Shown here: positions 20,401 to 28,464 of the stretch, in pieces
Position numbering within the stretch: the stretch's first letter is position 1
Layout: the number at the start of each line of letters is the position of its first letter
Source of the DNA: JADKAV01 sp963733395
GTDB taxonomy: Bacteria > Actinomycetota > Actinomycetes > S36-B12 > UBA10799
Assembly: GCA_963733395.1 (NCBI GenBank)
Contig: CAVTCZ010000005.1
Span: 186,001 to 250,000, forward strand
Length of the DNA: 64,000 bases
Direction of reading: 5' to 3'
Made by a program: the position numbers and the translations under genes
Notes under the pieces: model-generated
Seen by the model: only the letters and a program-made list of their open reading frames with translations
Told to the model about the DNA's origin: nothing
The model's database searches: none

Positions 20401-22297
20401 TATCGGGGACATGAGCGGCGACGTCTTCGGCAACGGCATGCTGCTGTCCGAGCACATCCGGCTGGTGGCCGCTTTCGACCACCGCGACATCATCCTCGAC
20501 CCGAACCCGGACGCGGCCTCCTCGTTCGCCGAGCGCAAGCGACTGTTCGAGTTGTCCCGGTCGAGTTGGGCCGACTACGACACCGAACTCATCAGCGCCG
20601 GCGGCGGGGTCTACTCGCGGTCGTTGAAGTCCATCCCGATCAGCAAGCAGGTGCGCAAGGCCCTCGGCATCGCCGACGGCGTGAAGAGTATGACTCCCAA
20701 CGACCTGCTGCACGCGATCCTGCAGGCGCCGGTGGACCTGCTGTGGAACGGCGGCATCGGAACGTACGTGCGCGCCGAGTCGGAGAGCAACGCCGAGGTC
20801 GGCGACAAGGCGAACGACCCCATCCGGGTGACCGGGGGTCAGTTGCGGTGCAAGGTGGTGGGGGAGGGCGGCAACCTCGGCCTCACCCAGCTGGGCCGCA
20901 TCGAGGCGGCTGACAACGGCGTGCGGCTGAACACCGACGCCATCGACAACTCCGCGGGTGTGGACACCAGCGACCACGAGGTCAACATCAAGATCCTGCT
21001 CGACCGGATCGTCCACGACGGTGATCTCACGGTCAAGCAGCGCAACGAGCTGCTCGCGGCCATGACCGACGACGTGGCCGATCTGGTCCTGGCCAACAAC
21101 TACTGGCAGAACATGCTGTTGTCCAACGGCCGCTCGCAGCAGGGTGCGTTGCTGCCGGTGCATCAGCGGCTCATGGCCTTCCTCGAGGAGCGCGGGTTGT
21201 TGGACCGCCAGATCGAGTTCCTGCCCGACGACGACGAGATCATCGAGCGCATGCGCGAGGGCCGGGGTCTGAGTTCGCCGGAGTTGTCCGTGCTGCTGGC
21301 CTGGTCGAAGATCGCGCTGACCGACGACCTGATGGCGACCAACGTCGACGGCGACACCTGGGCACAGGAGGCGTTGGCGGAGTACTTCCCGCCGGACCTC
21401 CGATCGCGCTACGAGAACCGGCTGGACGAGCACCCGCTGCGCAAGGAGATCGTCATCACGATGTTGGCCAACGACATCGTGAACCACGGCGGGATCACCT
21501 TCGTGCACCGCATCACCGAGGAGACTGGTGCCTCCGTGGAGGAGATCGCCCGCGCCTACGTCGCCGTCCGGCAGATCTTCGACCTGGACGGCATCTGGGA
21601 GGAGATCCAGGCGCTGGACCGGGTGTCGCCGACCGCGGCCCAGAATGCCCTGTACCTGGAGATCCGCCGGCTGCTCGACCGCTCCGTGCGCTGGGTGCTC
21701 ACCACCCGCGGTGGCGTCCTCGACGTGTCCAAGTTGATCGAGGACGTGCATCCGGTGGTGCACAACCTCACCCCGCTCGTGCCGCGTTTGCTGAGCGGCT
21801 CGGAGCATCAGCGGCTGCTCGACCGCATGGCGGATTTCATGGCCCTCGGTGCCCCCGAACCGCTGGCCATGCGGGCGGCGGCATGTCTGGACCAGTACTC
21901 GCTGCTCGACATCGCCGATATCGCCGCGCGCGAGAAGCAGGATCCGGAGTCCGTGGCTCAGCTGTACTTCGCGGTGTCCGAGCGGTTCGGCGTCGACGCG
22001 CTGCTCACCCAGATCTCCAACCTCGACCGGGCGGACCGGTGGTCGTCGCTGGCCCGGGCGGCCGTGCGGCAGGACCTCTACGGTGCGCAGGCCGGTCTGA
22101 CGGTGCGGATCCTGCGCCGCACCGACCCCGCACTGCCCCCCGAGGAGCGGATCGCGCAGTTCGAGAAGGCCAACCCCGAGGGCCTGACCCGGGCGCGCGC
22201 CACCCTGGCCGAGATCCGGGAGGCCAGCCCGCCGAGCCTGGCGACTGTCTCCGTGGCGCTGCGGGTCATCCGCAACGTGTCACAACAGGGGGTGTGA
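17465..22297 (+). CDS. gdh: NAD-specific glutamate dehydrogenase, large L-GDH type
   Basis: Very large glutamate dehydrogenase of 1610 residues (the 180-kDa type of Streptomyces and mycobacteria), converting glutamate to 2-oxoglutarate and ammonia. Long N-terminal regulatory domains fill about residues 1-700. The catalytic core carries VPVGSKGGFVVKNPP (about 842) and the NAD-binding region GIGDMSGDVFGNGM (about 978). A long C-terminal helical domain follows. The gene starts 7 bases after pruA, so P5C to glutamate to 2-oxoglutarate is encoded by one unit. No frameshift occurs over 4.8 kb. Confidence 0.95.
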   Translation: MTDDSLTDLLTAAQKVAAQAKPVEFEVDLADFLPRFYEDVAPEDLMGKDPIDVVGPATHMLRLGANRPQGTAVVDVFTPTVAANEWTCGHTVVQVVTDDMPFLLDSVVAAITEQGKSLHLLAHPIFSVERDVAGGLRAVLAGSPDDAPAGATRESWIHLEIDLESDPAKHAALERVLQSVLRDVREAVEDWQRMTSQALTLAEELRSDAPPSVPEKYTEEASEFLQWLGEGNFTFLGYRMYDLVRDPDPVALVSQPGTGLGLLRSDRVQSQSFSEMPPAVRAHATEPRVLVLTKANSRSTVHRPVPLDYVGVKRFDEAGTVIGEHRFIGLFTSSTYNQSVLQIPVLRRRVDELFDLTGFPPNSHSGKDLLQFCETYPRDDFFQTDAEDLFPIARSVLQIHQRRQTRLFARHDRYGRYVSALVYLPRDRYNTDVRERIQAKLLKAYGGVSVDHAAFLTESVLARLHIVVHMPPRTPIPEIDEEALERELSDAVRSWDDHLSQALMTSVGEERAGDLLATFAGSFPEAYKEDATAREAVADILNLETLGDSGISVSLAQPAVSASLRDRRFSIYRAGPAVSLASVIPILNGFGVEVLDERPYLVMGHDGIERHIYDFGLRLPEEDMPEEDTFTSRFSEAFLACWSMHSDADRLNTLVTTGGLDWREVAAARAWVEYARQIGSPFSAQYMTEVLISHTDIVKLLIDLFEARHHPAAHDDRKAKAIHQEILTALDSVASLDDDRVIRQLLGIVLAVLRTNYYQRVDGAAKPWLSFKIDPREVPGMPLPRPMFEIFVTSPRVSGVHLRFGRVARGGLRWSDRREDFRTEVLGLVKAQMVKNAVIVPVGSKGGFVVKNPPPMANREAFMAEGIDCYKTFISGLLDLTDNLVHGQVVPPPDLHRRDGDDTYLVVAADKGTASFSDIANSKAIEYGFWLGDAFASGGSVGYDHKAMGITARGAWEAVKRHFLEMGVDTQSEDFTVVGIGDMSGDVFGNGMLLSEHIRLVAAFDHRDIILDPNPDAASSFAERKRLFELSRSSWADYDTELISAGGGVYSRSLKSIPISKQVRKALGIADGVKSMTPNDLLHAILQAPVDLLWNGGIGTYVRAESESNAEVGDKANDPIRVTGGQLRCKVVGEGGNLGLTQLGRIEAADNGVRLNTDAIDNSAGVDTSDHEVNIKILLDRIVHDGDLTVKQRNELLAAMTDDVADLVLANNYWQNMLLSNGRSQQGALLPVHQRLMAFLEERGLLDRQIEFLPDDDEIIERMREGRGLSSPELSVLLAWSKIALTDDLMATNVDGDTWAQEALAEYFPPDLRSRYENRLDEHPLRKEIVITMLANDIVNHGGITFVHRITEETGASVEEIARAYVAVRQIFDLDGIWEEIQALDRVSPTAAQNALYLEIRRLLDRSVRWVLTTRGGVLDVSKLIEDVHPVVHNLTPLVPRLLSGSEHQRLLDRMADFMALGAPEPLAMRAAACLDQYSLLDIADIAAREKQDPESVAQLYFAVSERFGVDALLTQISNLDRADRWSSLARAAVRQDLYGAQAGLTVRILRRTDPALPPEERIAQFEKANPEGLTRARATLAEIREASPPSLATVSVALRVIRNVSQQGV

Positions 22298-22314
22298 GGC
22301 GCGGGGTTGCCCTG

Positions 22315-22343
22315 CCGCTCGGCGCAACAGTCGCGCCGAGCGG
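22315..22343 (+). terminator. Strong hairpin after gdh
   Basis: CCGCTCGGCGC and GCGCCGAGCGG form a perfect 11-bp stem around AACAGTC, 17 bases after the gdh stop. It lacks a T run but is the most stable simple hairpin near the end of the pruA-gdh unit. Confidence 0.7.
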
Positions 22344-22419
22344 CTCAAGGGCGGCTGAGCCGACCAGACCCGCCTCCCACGCGATCCCAATATCGGCAGG
22401 CGGCGGGAAGCAGTTGTCC

Positions 22420-23214
22420 GTGAGGGTGTGGGAACCCGATCTACATCTGCGTGGTCGGGTCTGCTTCCGGTGGTCACACTGGGGTCTACGGGCTCGATCG
22501 TCACGTGGCGCGGTTGCGGCACTTGGACTGCTGATGCTCGTCCCTCCGGCGGGGTCGCAAGTCATGCCGCACTCGGCTGCTGCGGCCAGGAAGGGGTCTG
22601 GGGCGCTGCAAGTGCGCATCGTCGGCTTGCCCGACGGGCGGCCGACACTGCGCGTCCGGGTTCGGACTACCGCACGAAGGTGCGGATCGGCGGCCAACGA
22701 ACCCTTGCCGGTCTGCGTCCGGGGTGGTACCGGGTGAGCGCCAGCGCCGTGGTTGTGCAGGGAGTCACCTACGTCCCGGCCCGGCGCACCTGGAAGGTGC
22801 GGGTGAACACCTCACGTCGGGCCCGCATCGCTGTGACCTACCGGCCGAGCCCGACGGCCCCGTCAACGCCGCAGCCCGCGGTCCCCTCAGGTCCGAGGGT
22901 CGCTCCGGAGGCACCGGCGCCGCCCGGGGCGATCGGCGAGGTCCTGGCACGCCGACGATGCCATTGTGGGCAGGGACAACGACTTCATCGCCGTTCTCAA
23001 CCGCTCAGGGTTCGCCGGGGTCTTCGTCGCCGAGTCGGCGGTCATCTGCCCGAAGATCGCGGATGCCGGTGGGGTCTTCTCCGCGATGCGGGACTGGGAA
23101 TCCAGTTGTGAGCATCTGTTCGACCCGGATGTCGACCGGATCGGCATCGCCTACGCCGCAGGTGCGGACTCGACCAACGTGTGGATGCTGACTTTCGGTC
23201 GCAGCGCGGCGTGA
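22420..23214 (+). pseudogene. Secreted CAP/SCP-domain protein, frameshifted remnant
   Basis: Three pieces in two frames make sense together. The first (to about 22655) has a signal-like stretch (AVAALGLLMLVPPAGS) and the start of a beta domain (GALQVRIVGLPDGRP). The second (about 22655-22960, another frame) continues it (RTLAGLRPGWYRVSASAVVV, VTYVPARRTWKVRV) and ends in a Pro/Ala linker. The third returns to the first frame and resembles the end of a CAP domain (HADDAIVGRDNDFIAVLNRS, CEHLFDPDVDRIGIAYAAG, VWMLTFG), but the first half of that domain is missing. Decay, sequencing errors or both could explain it. The start is uncertain. Confidence 0.5.
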
Positions 23215-23379
23215 CCAAGCCCGAATCACCTCGGTGTCCGGTGCGCAGTGCCACCTGTGCATCACGCGATCAGGATGATCGTGGCGCCCCTGGGCTCGAT
23301 CCGGGCGAGGAGATGCGCCCACCTGCGCTACGGCCACCCGTGTGAGCCATGGACTGGACGCCACCGGGCCCGGCCAGGC

Positions 23380-23995
23380 TCAGTCCACCCCGGCCTGCCG
23401 GAACTGGATGCTGATCCGCGGACCCGCGGACCTCACCTTCGGCACCGCGTGCTCCCAGGTTCGTTGGCAGGACCCACCCATGACCAGCAGGTCCCCGTGC
23501 CCGAGCGGGAACGACAGGCTGTCGCCACCGCCGCGGGGCCGGAGCAGCAGCGGCCGCGCAGCGCCCAGCGACACGATTGCCACCACCGTCTCCGCGCGGC
23601 GATGCCGGACGGTGTCGCCGTGCCACGCCACGCTGTCCCGGCCGTCGCGATACCAGCACAAGCCGGCGGTGGTGAACGGCTCCGGTGCGTAGTGGGTGTT
23701 GAGCGCGTTGAACGCCCGCACCAGCGTCGCGTGCGGCAGGCGCGCCGGATCGGTGCACCAGGCGGTCAACCGGGGCACCTCGACCACACGGTCGTACATG
23801 ACCCGCGATCCCTGCTGCCATGGCGCCGATTCGCGCACCGCGTCGAACACCTCGAGGTCGTCGGTGAGCCATCCCTCGAGGTGGTCGATCCAGGCGCCGC
23901 CGCTCAAGGGGATCCGCTGGATTCCCCGCAGGGCGGCGGGGTCTGCACTGACGCCCGTCGAGAAAGAGTGAGGGCTGCAACTCCAGCGTTGTCAC
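23380..23995 (-). CDS. AlkB-like 2-oxoglutarate/Fe(II) dioxygenase, one frameshift near the N-terminus
   Basis: Probable DNA/RNA dealkylation-repair enzyme of about 204 residues. The main part has the iron ligands His and Asp in AWHGDTV and the distal His in WEHAVPK, plus the 2-oxoglutarate Arg in RISIQFR. It lacks its beginning, which lies in another frame: GTG at 23995 encodes TTLELQPSLF, and the product joins the main frame (STGVSADPAALRGIQRIPL) only if one base near 23967 is removed. TAGAGT ends 6 bases before that GTG, which supports this start. The span is 616 bases (3n+1). Confidence 0.8.
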
Positions 23996-24001
23996 CCGCC
24001 C

Positions 24002-24007
24002 ACTCTA
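24002..24007 (-). promoter_or_regulatory. -10 box of alkB-like gene (TAGAGT), leaderless
   Basis: On the reverse strand TAGAGT is followed by 6 bases and the GTG at 23995. This places the true start upstream of the frameshift. Confidence 0.5.
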
Positions 24008-24041
24008 AGTCGCACAGGTGTACGAATCAAGACCCATGTCG

Positions 24042-24047
24042 TACGGT
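24042..24047 (+). promoter_or_regulatory. -10 box of the M14 peptidase gene (TACGGT), leaderless
   Basis: TACGGT is followed by 6 bases and the ATG at 24054, which opens a clean signal peptide. Confidence 0.5.
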
Positions 24048-24053
24048 GGACCG

Positions 24054-25113
24054 ATGAAGTCCCTGGTTGTCGCCGGCAGTGCGCTCGGTCTGCTGGTTCT
24101 GCCCACCGCTCCGGCCGGCGCCGAAGATGTGATCCCGGTCGAGTCGCCCGCGCCGCTGGCGGCACCCAGCGAACGTCGCGGCGCAGCAGACGGGCACGGC
24201 CATGCAAGTCACCTGGGACGTCACCCCGGGGGCCACCTCCTACCAGGTGAGCGCGGACCCGACCGGCCAGGTCTGCAGCAGCACGACGACCTCCTGCACG
24301 TTCGACGGCCTGCCGCTGCGGACGACCTACACATTCACCGTCACGGCCACCGACGGGATCACGACCAGTCCCACGTCGCTGCCCAGCTCCCCGGTGCGAC
24401 TGCGCGCTCTGCTGTCCAAGCCCATCTTCGACAATGCCAAGGTCCTCGTCGGCCGATCGGTCAGCGGGCGCAAGATCTGGGCCGTCCGGCAGGGCAACCC
24501 GCTGTCGGTCAATGTGTTGCTCAGCGTGGGCCAGATGCACGGCAGCGAACCGGCGGGCCTGCGGGTCACCGACCGCGTGCGCGAGAAGGGCATCTCGAAG
24601 GACGCCGACTACCAGATCTGGACGATCAGGAGCATGAACCCCGATGGCGCCGCCCGGGGTAACCGCTACAACCTGCGCGGTGTGGACTTGAACCGCAACT
24701 TCCCGGGAACCTGGTCGGGCCGCCAGTACCGCTCGGGCCGTGGGCCCGCCAGTGAGCCCGAAACCCGGGCCATGATGCGGTTCCTGAAGCGTCTGCAACC
24801 CACCGGTGTGCTCAGTTTCCACCAGCCCTGGGACACGGTGCTCAGCGTGTGTGACCAGCGCTCGGCCTACTGGGTGCGTCGGATGGCCACGCTCGTGCGG
24901 CTCGACCCGCCCGGTCGGCCCACGAACTGCGGTCGGTGGTTGCCGGGGACGATGAACCGGTGGACGGCCCGGCACACGGCCAGTTGGTTCGTGACGGTGG
25001 AACTGGCCCCGAGCTTCCGGGTCGGCCGGCAGATCCCGCGCGCCGCGGATGCTGTCGTGCGGATCGCCGAGGAGATGGCTGAAGACGACGGTCCGGCCCT
25101 CGGTACCGCCTGA
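24054..25113 (+). CDS. Secreted M14-family zinc carboxypeptidase, one frameshift
   Basis: Secreted metallopeptidase. The signal peptide MKSLVVAGSALGLLVLPTAP is in one frame; from about 24171 the protein continues in another, starting with a fibronectin-III-like domain (QVTWDVTPGATSYQVSADP ... TYTFTVTATD). The M14 domain has the zinc ligands in GQMHGSEPAG and the distal His in LSFHQPWD, the substrate-binding NPDG and LRGVDLNRNFPGTW, and the catalytic Glu in VTVELAP. One extra base around 24171 (CAGCGAAC) explains the break; the span is 1060 bases (3n+1). Apart from this the protein looks functional. Confidence 0.82.
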
Positions 25114-25151
25114 CCTGCGTGCGTCACTTCCGGCAGGGGTCCGGCGGGCAG

Positions 25152-25157
25152 TAGGGT
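25152..25157 (+). promoter_or_regulatory. -10 box of the TM2 gene (TAGGGT), leaderless
   Basis: TAGGGT is followed by exactly 6 bases and the ATG at 25164. Confidence 0.5.
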
Positions 25158-25163
25158 GCGGGC

Positions 25164-25559
25164 ATGACGCAGACACCTCAGCCCGAACCCGACGCCACGC
25201 CGCCGAGCAGCACCAGCGTGCCCCCGCCGCCCCCGCCGGCGGCCGCAACCCCGCCACCGCCCTCGGCGCCCGCGGCGCCGGTGCAGACTGGAGTCCCGGT
25301 GTTCCCCGATGGCAAGCCGATGGTCGACGCGGAGGGCCGCCCCGCCTCGCCGAAGTCCCGCCTGGTCACGCTGATCCTGTGCTTGCTCGGCGCGTTCCTC
25401 GTCGCCGGCATCCACCGCTTCTACGTCGGCAAGATCGGCACCGGTGTCCTGTGGCTGCTCACCGGCGGCCTCTTCGGGATCGGCACCTTGGTCGACTTCA
25501 TCATGATCCTGGTGGGTGCGTTCAAGGACAAGCAGGAGCGGTACGTAGCCAACTGGTGA
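25164..25559 (+). CDS. TM2-domain membrane protein
   Basis: Small membrane protein of 131 residues. The first 65 residues are rich in Pro and Ala (disordered, cytosolic). The TM2 domain follows, with two membrane helices joined by the short turn IHRFYVGKIGTG, the family hallmark, and a second helix (LVDFIMILVGAF). TM2 proteins are widespread; their role in bacteria is not established. Confidence 0.88.
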   Translation: MTQTPQPEPDATPPSSTSVPPPPPPAAATPPPPSAPAAPVQTGVPVFPDGKPMVDAEGRPASPKSRLVTLILCLLGAFLVAGIHRFYVGKIGTGVLWLLTGGLFGIGTLVDFIMILVGAFKDKQERYVANW

Positions 25560-25578
25560 TGCGTTCGCCGGGCGCGGT

Positions 25579-25584
25579 TACCCT
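25579..25584 (+). promoter_or_regulatory. -10 box of prfB (TACCCT), leaderless
   Basis: TACCCT is followed by 6 bases and the GTG at 25591. Confidence 0.5.
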
Positions 25585-25590
25585 ACGTAG

Positions 25591-26694
25591 GTGGCCGAAG
25601 TGGAGTTCTCCGAACATGTAACCGCGCTCGATGGCATCCTCAAGCAGATCGAGGCGGTTGTGGATGTGCCCTCGCTGCAGGCGGAGATCTCCGATCTGGA
25701 GACGCAGGCATCGGCCCCGAACCTGTGGGACGACCCGGAGGCGGCGCAGAAGGTGACGTCCCGGCTGTCCTACCTGCAGCAGGAGGTGCGCAAGGTCCAG
25801 GCGCTGCGCCAGCGCGTGGACGATCTGCCGATCCTGCTGGAACTGGCCGAAGCGGAGTCCGACGCCGCCTCGCTGGAGGAGGCCCATCGGGAACTCGACG
25901 CGCTGCACAACGAGATCACCGAACTCGAGGTGCGCACGCTGCTGTCGGGGGAGTACGACGAGCGGCAGGCGCTGGTCTCGATCCGTTCCGGCGCCGGCGG
26001 CGTGGACGCGGCGGACTGGGCGGAGATGTTGCTTCGGATGTACGGCCGCTACTGCGAGCGCCACGGCTGGCCGGTGGAGGTCTACGAAACGTCCTACGCG
26101 GAAGAGGCGGGTATCAAGTCGGCAACGTTCGCCGTCAAGGCCCCGTTCGCGTACGGGACCTTGAGCGTGGAACAGGGCACGCACCGACTGGTCCGGATCT
26201 CGCCGTTCGACAACCAGGGCCGCCGGCAGACGTCCTTCGCCGAGGTCGAGGTGATCCCTGTGGTGGAGAAGACTGAGAGCATCGAGATCCCCGAGGACGA
26301 GTTGCGCGTCGACGTGTACCGCTCGTCCGGGCCGGGCGGGCAGGGCGTCAACACGACCGACTCCGCGGTGCGACTGACCCACCTCCCGAGCGGGATCGTG
26401 GTCAGTTGCCAGAACGAGCGGTCCCAGTTGCAGAACAAGGCAACTGCGCTGGCTGTCCTGCAGGCCAAACTGCTGGAGCGTCAGCGCCAGGAGGAGCAGG
26501 CCAAGATGGACGCGCTCAAGGGTGAGTCGGCCGGTTCGTGGGGCAATCAGATGCGCTCGTACGTGTTGCACCCGTACCAGATGGTCAAGGACCTGCGGAC
26601 CGAGGTGGAGACCGGCAACACCTCCGCGGTGCTCGACGGCGAGATCGACGAGTTCGTGGAGGCCGGGATCCGGTGGCGGCGGCAGCAGCAGTAG
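25591..26694 (+). CDS. prfB: Peptide chain release factor 2
   Basis: Class I release factor of 367 residues that ends translation at UGA and UAA. The codon-reading tripeptide SPF (204-206, in VRISPFDNQG) identifies RF2, and the GGQ motif (249-251, in SSGPGGQGVN) triggers peptide release. There is no in-frame early stop, so the autoregulatory frameshift known from E. coli is absent. It leads the conserved prfB-ftsE-ftsX-smpB set. Confidence 0.97.
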   Translation: MAEVEFSEHVTALDGILKQIEAVVDVPSLQAEISDLETQASAPNLWDDPEAAQKVTSRLSYLQQEVRKVQALRQRVDDLPILLELAEAESDAASLEEAHRELDALHNEITELEVRTLLSGEYDERQALVSIRSGAGGVDAADWAEMLLRMYGRYCERHGWPVEVYETSYAEEAGIKSATFAVKAPFAYGTLSVEQGTHRLVRISPFDNQGRRQTSFAEVEVIPVVEKTESIEIPEDELRVDVYRSSGPGGQGVNTTDSAVRLTHLPSGIVVSCQNERSQLQNKATALAVLQAKLLERQRQEEQAKMDALKGESAGSWGNQMRSYVLHPYQMVKDLRTEVETGNTSAVLDGEIDEFVEAGIRWRRQQQ

Positions 26695-26803
26695 GCGGCG
26701 AACTGCAGCCATGCCGGGAGGACAGTCGCCAACGGTTGGTCTCTCGTCGGGCGGCTCCCCGACCCGCCGGACAGCGCTGCCCGCGGCTGTGGGGAACGGA
26801 CCA

Positions 26804-26809
26804 TAGACT
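26804..26809 (+). promoter_or_regulatory. Likely -10 box of the ftsEX operon (TAGACT)
   Basis: TAGACT lies 36 bases before the ftsE start. The leader would contain AGGTGGGGA (26834-26842), a fitting ribosome-binding site for the TTG at 26846. Confidence 0.4.
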
Positions 26810-26845
26810 GAACCCCAATCAGGCCGTCTCACCAGGTGGGGAACA

Positions 26846-27541
26846 TTGATCACGTTCGAGCGCGTCACCAAGCGCTACGACAAGCGCAATCGCCCCGCGC
26901 TGCAGGACATCAACGTCGACATCCAGGCCGGCGAGTTCGTGTTCCTGGTGGGAGCGTCCGGATCCGGGAAGTCGACGTTCATGCGCTTGGTCCTGCGCGA
27001 GGAGAAGGCCACGGTCGGCCAGGTGATCGTGGCCGGCCGGGACGTGGGCAAGCTTTCGCGCTGGAAGGTTCCGCAGTTGCGGCGCAACATGGGGGCGGTG
27101 TTCCAGGATTTCCGGCTCCTGCAGAGCAAGACGGTGTACCAGAACGTGGCCTTCACCTTGCAGGTGCTCGGGCGCAAGAACTCGCAGATCGAACGCGCCG
27201 TGCCCGAGGTGCTCGACCTGGTCGGGCTCGCCGACAAGGTCAACCGCTTCCCCGACCAGTTGTCCGGCGGCGAGCAGCAGCGGGTGGCCATCGCCCGCGC
27301 GTTCGTCAACCGCCCGCCGCTGCTGCTGGCCGACGAGCCGACGGGCAACCTGGACCCCGCCACCAGTGTGGGAATCATGAAGCTGCTCGACCGCATCAAC
27401 CGGGTGGGTACGACGGTCATCATGGCGACCCACGATGCGGCGATCGTCGACCAGATGCGCAAGCGGGTCATCGAACTGGAAGCAGGTCAACTCATCCGCG
27501 ATGAGGCCCGCGGAGTCTACGGACAGGACCACCAGCCGTGA
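26846..27541 (+). CDS. ftsE: Cell division ATP-binding protein FtsE
   Basis: ABC-type ATPase of 231 residues that works with FtsX at the septum to switch on peptidoglycan hydrolases. Walker A GASGSGKST (36-44), the signature LSGGE (138-142) and Walker B LLLADEPTG (from about 158) are intact. The rare TTG start is backed by AGGTGGGGA upstream and by the family start ITFERVTKRY. Its stop overlaps ftsX (GTGA). Confidence 0.97.
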   Translation: MITFERVTKRYDKRNRPALQDINVDIQAGEFVFLVGASGSGKSTFMRLVLREEKATVGQVIVAGRDVGKLSRWKVPQLRRNMGAVFQDFRLLQSKTVYQNVAFTLQVLGRKNSQIERAVPEVLDLVGLADKVNRFPDQLSGGEQQRVAIARAFVNRPPLLLADEPTGNLDPATSVGIMKLLDRINRVGTTVIMATHDAAIVDQMRKRVIELEAGQLIRDEARGVYGQDHQP

Positions 27542-28446
27542 GACTGCGATTCATCTTCAGCGAGACGTTCCAGGGCCTGCGCCGCAACCTGACGATGACG
27601 TTCGCGGTCATCATCACGGTGGCGGTGTCGCTGACGCTGTTCGGCGCGGGGCTGCTGGTGCGGGCGCAGGTCGACTCCATGAAGGACTACTGGTACGACC
27701 GGGTGGAGGTGTCGATCTTCCTCTGCGGGGCGAACTCCTCGGCGCCCTCTTGCACGACGGGTGCGGTGACCCCGGAGGTGCGCACACAGATCGAGACGGA
27801 ACTCAACGCGCTGCGGCCGTTGGTCCAGGAGATCTACTACGAGTCCAAGGAAGAGGCGTACCAGCACTTCCTCGAGCAGTTCGCGGACTCCCCGATCGCG
27901 CAGAACGTCACCCCCGATGCGCTGCCGGAGTCCTTCCGGGTGAAGTTGTCCGACCCGACCAAGTACGAAGTCATCGCGGCCGCGTTCGCCGGGCGCCCGG
28001 GCGTCGAACAGGTGCAGGACCAACGGCAGTTGCTCGATCGGTTCTTCAAGTTGCTCAATGGGCTGCAGGTGATCGCCCTGTCCGTGGCGGTCGCGATGCT
28101 GCTGGTCACCGCGTTGCTGGTCGTGAACACCATCCGGGTGGCGGCCCATTCGCGCCGCCGGGAGGTGGGGATCATGCGGTTGGTCGGTGCCAGCAACTTC
28201 ATGATCCGGATGCCCTTCCTGCTGGAAGCCGCCGTCGCCGCGGCCGTCGGTGGACTGATCGCCGTGGGGGCGCTGGCGGCGACGAAGATCTTCTTGATCG
28301 ACAAGGTGCTCGCGCCGTCCTATCAGTTCACCGCATTCGTGGCCTGGGACCAGGTGGTGGTGATCCTGCCGATCGTGTTCCTCACCGGGATTGTGATCGC
28401 GATGATTGCAGCCGCGCTCACATTGCGCCGATATCTCAAGGTGTGA
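27538..28446 (+). CDS. ftsX: Cell division protein FtsX
   Basis: Membrane partner of FtsE, 302 residues with four membrane helices (about 20-45, 175-200, 225-250, 275-300) and a large extracellular loop between the first two that binds hydrolase partners. RLRFIFSETFQGLRRNLTMT is the typical start. GTG start overlaps ftsE by 4 bases. The gene just downstream encodes a coiled-coil M23 peptidase, the expected target of FtsEX. Confidence 0.96.
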   Translation: MRLRFIFSETFQGLRRNLTMTFAVIITVAVSLTLFGAGLLVRAQVDSMKDYWYDRVEVSIFLCGANSSAPSCTTGAVTPEVRTQIETELNALRPLVQEIYYESKEEAYQHFLEQFADSPIAQNVTPDALPESFRVKLSDPTKYEVIAAAFAGRPGVEQVQDQRQLLDRFFKLLNGLQVIALSVAVAMLLVTALLVVNTIRVAAHSRRREVGIMRLVGASNFMIRMPFLLEAAVAAAVGGLIAVGALAATKIFLIDKVLAPSYQFTAFVAWDQVVVILPIVFLTGIVIAMIAAALTLRRYLKV

Positions 28447-28464
28447 AGGTACCCTGGAAGGAGC

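Noticed and set aside
18962..21808. Reverse-strand open frame of about 948 residues opposite gdh
   Set aside because: Same reason: a shadow of the long gdh gene with no protein motif.
25591..25700. Programmed frameshift site in prfB
   Set aside because: The reading frame is continuous from the GTG start with no early UGA, so the autoregulatory site of other bacteria is absent.
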